Shown: positions 56,819-63,640 of the stretch, one piece after another | Position numbering within the stretch: position 1 is the first letter of the stretch | Layout of the letters: each line of letters starts with the position of its first letter | Assembly: GCA_025965895.1 (NCBI GenBank) | Contig: JAOPWC010000013.1 | Location: forward strand, 1 to 63,640 | Direction: 5' to 3' | Length of the DNA stretch: 63,640 bases | Origin: Mycobacterium sp. | GTDB taxonomy: Bacteria; Actinomycetota; Actinomycetes; Mycobacteriales; Mycobacteriaceae | Position numbers and translations under genes: made by a program | The notes under the pieces: model-generated | Told to the model about the DNA's origin: nothing | The model's input: the letters and a program-made list of their open reading frames with translations, nothing else | The model's database searches: none

Positions 56819-58443
56819 CCCTTGATCAGCGCCCGCTCGAGGATGGGCGCGAGGTCGAGACCGGTCGGCATCGTGCCGAACGCACCACCCCACTGGCCAC
56901 CTGTGCGGGTGGCCAGGAACGCCTCCGCGACAGCGGGATGGCCGTGGCGCACCAGCAGCGAACCTTGCAGCGCCAGGCAGATGTCCTCGGCCACCTTGCG
57001 GGCGCGGTACTGGATGGTGTCGAAGTCCTCGAGCTGCGATTTGAGCCCGTCGACGTGGGCGTCCAGCCGGGGGTCCTGGCCGGCCGTCTTGGCGAGCTCG
57101 TCGAACAGCACCCCGATGCACTCCGGCCGGGTCGCCATGGCGCGCAATGTGTCAAGGGCGCTGACGTTGCCGGAGCCCTCCCAGATGCCCATCAGCGGCG
57201 CCTCGCGGTACAGCCGGGGCATGCCGGAGTCCTCGACGTAGCCATTGCCGCCGAAGCATTCCATCGCCTCCGCGGCGTGCGGTGTGGCGCGCTTGCACAC
57301 CCAGTACTTGCTGGCCGCCAGGCCGATCCGCCGCAGCAGTGCCTCGGTCTGATCGCCCCGCACCGCGTTGTCGGTGGCACCGGCCATCCGCATCGCGACG
57401 ATCGTGGCGGCCTCGGCCTCGACCGCGAGGTCGGCCAGCACATTGCGCATCAGCGGCTGGTCGATCAGATACTCGCCGAAGACCTTCCGATGCTGAGCAT
57501 GGTGAATCGCCCTGGCCAGGCCAGTGCGCATGCTCGTCGCGCTGCCCAGTGTGCAGTCCAGCCGGGTGAGGTTGACCATCTCGATGATGGTCGGCACTCC
57601 GCGGCCTTCCTCGCCCACCAGCCATGCTGTGGCGTCGTCGTATTCAACCTCGCTCGAGGCGTTGGCGTGGTTGCCCAGCTTGTCCTTGAGTCGCTGCAGG
57701 AACATCCGGTTGCGGGTGCCGTCGGGCAGCACCCTCGGAAGGAAGAAGCACGACAGCCCACCCGGGGCCTGGGCCAGTACCAGGAACACGTCGCACATCG
57801 GTGCCGAGGTGAACCACTTGTGCCCGGTGAGGCGGTAGCTGCCGTCGGCGCTCGGTGTCGCCCGGGTGGTGCTGGCGCGAACGTCGGAGCCGCCCTGCTT
57901 TTCTGTCATCGACATGCCTGCGGTGATCCCGACCTTCGTCATGGGCACCTTCAGCTCGGGGTCGTAGTCCCGGCTGGTCAGCAGCGGCTCGTACGTCGCG
58001 GCCAGTTCGGCGTGGTAGCGAAGCGCCGGAACGACCGCATAGGTCATCGAGATCGGGCACATGTGGCCGGGCTCGGGCGTCCAAACCGAAGTCTTCGCGG
58101 CGCGGACGACGTGCGCACCGGGCCGATCGTCGGCCCACGGGGCAGCGTGTAGGCCGTGGCCGACCGCGACGCGCATCAACTCGTGGTAGGCCGGGTCGTA
58201 CTCGACCTCGTCCACTCGGTGACCGTAGCGGTCGTGGGTGTGCAGGACAGGCCGGTTGCGGTCGGCCAGCTCGCCCCAGCGCATGGCCTGCGCGCTGCCG
58301 GAGAGCGCGCCGAGCTCGGTGACCTCGTCGAGGCCCCACTGCCCGCCTTCGCGGATCAGTGCCTCGATGAGGGCCGGGGACGAAGCGGGGTTGTGGTCCT
58401 CCAGCGGCGGAACCTGGTTGGCGACGACGTGAGTATCGGGCAT
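56815..58443 (-). CDS. fadE8: Acyl-CoA dehydrogenase FadE8 (AidB-like)
   Basis: 542 residues from ATG 58443, exactly the length of the M. tuberculosis protein; a longer frame to 58476 is less likely. Signatures: ISMTYAVVPALRYH, MSMTEKQGGSDVRAS (FAD/substrate), HKWFTSAPMCDVFLVLAQ, and the catalytic Glu region in YREAPLMGIWEGSGNVSALD. AidB subfamily. An inverted TGTTAC...GTAACA pair in the upstream 60 bases may be the regulator site for the operon. Confidence 0.92.
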   Translation of the reverse strand: MPDTHVVANQVPPLEDHNPASSPALIEALIREGGQWGLDEVTELGALSGSAQAMRWGELADRNRPVLHTHDRYGHRVDEVEYDPAYHELMRVAVGHGLHAAPWADDRPGAHVVRAAKTSVWTPEPGHMCPISMTYAVVPALRYHAELAATYEPLLTSRDYDPELKVPMTKVGITAGMSMTEKQGGSDVRASTTRATPSADGSYRLTGHKWFTSAPMCDVFLVLAQAPGGLSCFFLPRVLPDGTRNRMFLQRLKDKLGNHANASSEVEYDDATAWLVGEEGRGVPTIIEMVNLTRLDCTLGSATSMRTGLARAIHHAQHRKVFGEYLIDQPLMRNVLADLAVEAEAATIVAMRMAGATDNAVRGDQTEALLRRIGLAASKYWVCKRATPHAAEAMECFGGNGYVEDSGMPRLYREAPLMGIWEGSGNVSALDTLRAMATRPECIGVLFDELAKTAGQDPRLDAHVDGLKSQLEDFDTIQYRARKVAEDICLALQGSLLVRHGHPAVAEAFLATRTGGQWGGAFGTMPTGLDLAPILERALIKG

Positions 58444-58529
58444 TCCACCACTGTTACACTTTTTCGACAGCTGCACAATAGCGGTAACACCGGTTCTGCT
58501 CAGCGGGAGTGGGCGACTGCCGGGTACAA

Positions 58530-59285
58530 CTAGCCGCTTGTCTTGTCGCGCAGGAACGCGATGTCGTCCTTGCGGCCCTCATCGGCCGTTTCGCAAATGA
58601 CCGGCGCGTCAGCGGCTTTCACCACCGCCACCAACAAGTCCGGATCGATCTGTCCGCTGCCGAGGTTGGCGTGGCGGTCCCGGCCGGAACCGGCCGAGTC
58701 CTTGGAGTCGTTGCAGTGGACCAAGTCGATACGGCCGGTGATCCGGTTGATCCGGTCGACAGCGTCGATCAAGGCCTCCCCCGCCGCCCACGCATGGCAG
58801 GTGTCCAAGCAGAAGCCGATGCCGGTGTCGCCGATGTGGTCCCAGAGGCCCGCGATCGTGTCGAACTGGCGCGCCATGGCGTGATCTCCACCGGCGGTGT
58901 TCTCGAGCAACACCGGCACCTTCGACTCGAGCTGGTCAAGGGCTTTGCGCCATCGCCCGAAACCGGCCTCCAGGTCGTCGTCATCGACGTGGCCGCCGTG
59001 AACGATGACCGCGGTGGCCGCGATCTCCGCGGCGGCGTCGCACGTGTCCTGGAGGATCTTGCGGGACGGAATGCGCACGCGGTTGTTGGCCGATGCGACG
59101 TTGATCAGGTACGGAGCGTGAATGTACAAGGGCACCGACGATGCCCGCAGCGTGGCGGCGTCATCGCGCGGTTTCGGCTTCTTCCAGCTCTGCGGGTTGC
59201 CGAGGAAGAACTGCACCACGTCGGCGCCCTCGGCCTCGGCCGCGGCGAGTGGATCCTGGGGGCTGACGTGAGAACCGATGAGCAC
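58530..59285 (-). CDS. nfo: Endonuclease IV (AP endonuclease)
   Basis: 251 residues. The tri-zinc site residues are visible: His in YIHAPYLIN, His in [10 protein letters not shown], Glu in LLENTAGG, Asp/His in [11 protein letters not shown] and [17 protein letters not shown], and Glu in ICETADEG. It cuts DNA 5' to abasic sites in base-excision repair. Called end in M. tuberculosis (Rv0670). Lies behind the rpoBC terminator, same strand. Confidence 0.95.
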   Translation of the reverse strand: MLIGSHVSPQDPLAAAEAEGADVVQFFLGNPQSWKKPKPRDDAATLRASSVPLYIHAPYLINVASANNRVRIPSRKILQDTCDAAAEIAATAVIVHGGHVDDDDLEAGFGRWRKALDQLESKVPVLLENTAGGDHAMARQFDTIAGLWDHIGDTGIGFCLDTCHAWAAGEALIDAVDRINRITGRIDLVHCNDSKDSAGSGRDRHANLGSGQIDPDLLVAVVKAADAPVICETADEGRKDDIAFLRDKTSG

Positions 59286-59330
59286 GGCACCAGTCTAGGT
59301 GGGCCCCCTGACCGGCCGTGTGGCCAGCAG

Positions 59331-59374
59331 ACGCAAAAACCCCCGACACGACGTGCGTGCGGGGGTTTTCGCGT
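59331..59374 (-). terminator. Terminator of the rpoBC operon
   Basis: Stem arms 59331-59345 and 59360-59374 pair over 14 of 15 bases with a 14-base loop; on the minus strand the 3' arm ends GGGGGTTTTTGCGT, giving a T-run. It lies 17 bases beyond the rpoC stop. It shares the ACGC-x-AA..CCCCCG design with the S10 terminator. Confidence 0.92.
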
Positions 59375-59390
59375 GTGCTCGCGGGAGAAC

Positions 59391-63368
<3,978 letters not shown>

Positions 63369-63404
63369 CTAGATAACTATTGAAAGCGGCGGCTGAGCCG
63401 CGAA

Positions 63405-63640
<236 letters not shown>

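Overview
The window is chromosomal DNA of a high-GC actinobacterium, almost certainly a non-tuberculous, probably fast-growing Mycobacterium (Mycolicibacterium). The basis is gene order: read right to left it follows the Mycobacterium tuberculosis block from rpoB-rpoC (Rv0667-0668) to sigL-rslA (Rv0735-0736). Individual proteins also look mycobacterial: the sigma factor SigL, the mycofactocin cluster, tandem S-adenosylmethionine methyltransferases, DUF3558 lipoproteins and FadE8. Start codons are often GTG, many neighbours overlap by 1-4 bases, and base composition is GC-rich throughout.

Layout from the left. (1) 1-2138: start of a thiamine-diphosphate enzyme, then rslA-sigL. (2) 2195-4861: mapA-adk-secY. 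(3) 5176-10776: three tandem methyltransferases, sppA and a luciferase-like oxidoreductase. (4) 10816-15181: the spc operon in reverse (rplN to rplO). (5) 15389-18662: a formylglycine-generating enzyme and an arylsulfatase, sitting between the spc and S10 operons. (6) 18945-24411: the S10 operon (rpsJ to rpsQ). (7) 24791-30752: accessory genes (hotdog thioesterase, carboxylesterase lipoprotein, P450, TetR, MFS pump). (8) 30663-37827: a complete mycofactocin cluster mftABCDEFG with divergent mftR. (9) 37904-46927: an ECF sigma factor with a VOC protein, a ferredoxin reductase, an Lrp-controlled arginine/ornithine catabolic pair, a mycofactocin-type short-chain dehydrogenase, a SHOCT protein and a decayed MFS gene. 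(10) 47002-51384: the str operon (rpsL-rpsG-fusA-tuf). (11) 51630-58443: TetR, paired DUF3558 and DUF3060 exported proteins, and an acyl-CoA module (fadE8-echA4-paaX-echA5). (12) 58530-63640: endonuclease IV, rpoC and the 3' end of rpoB.

How the parts connect. Three copies of one promoter architecture, TGAACY-N16-CGTGTC, lie in front of sigL, the thiamine-diphosphate enzyme and the methyltransferase cluster, which predicts a local SigL regulon. The mycofactocin genes should make a peptide-derived redox cofactor. The SDR at 43812 looks like a client of that cofactor, and MftG is expected to re-oxidise it toward the respiratory chain.

A second recurring signal is short perfect tandem or near-tandem duplications in gaps. 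In four cases the duplicated unit includes the last codons and stop of the upstream gene (6076, 7021, 10768, 48277); others lie at 26972 and 52299, and two more lie inside rpsE.
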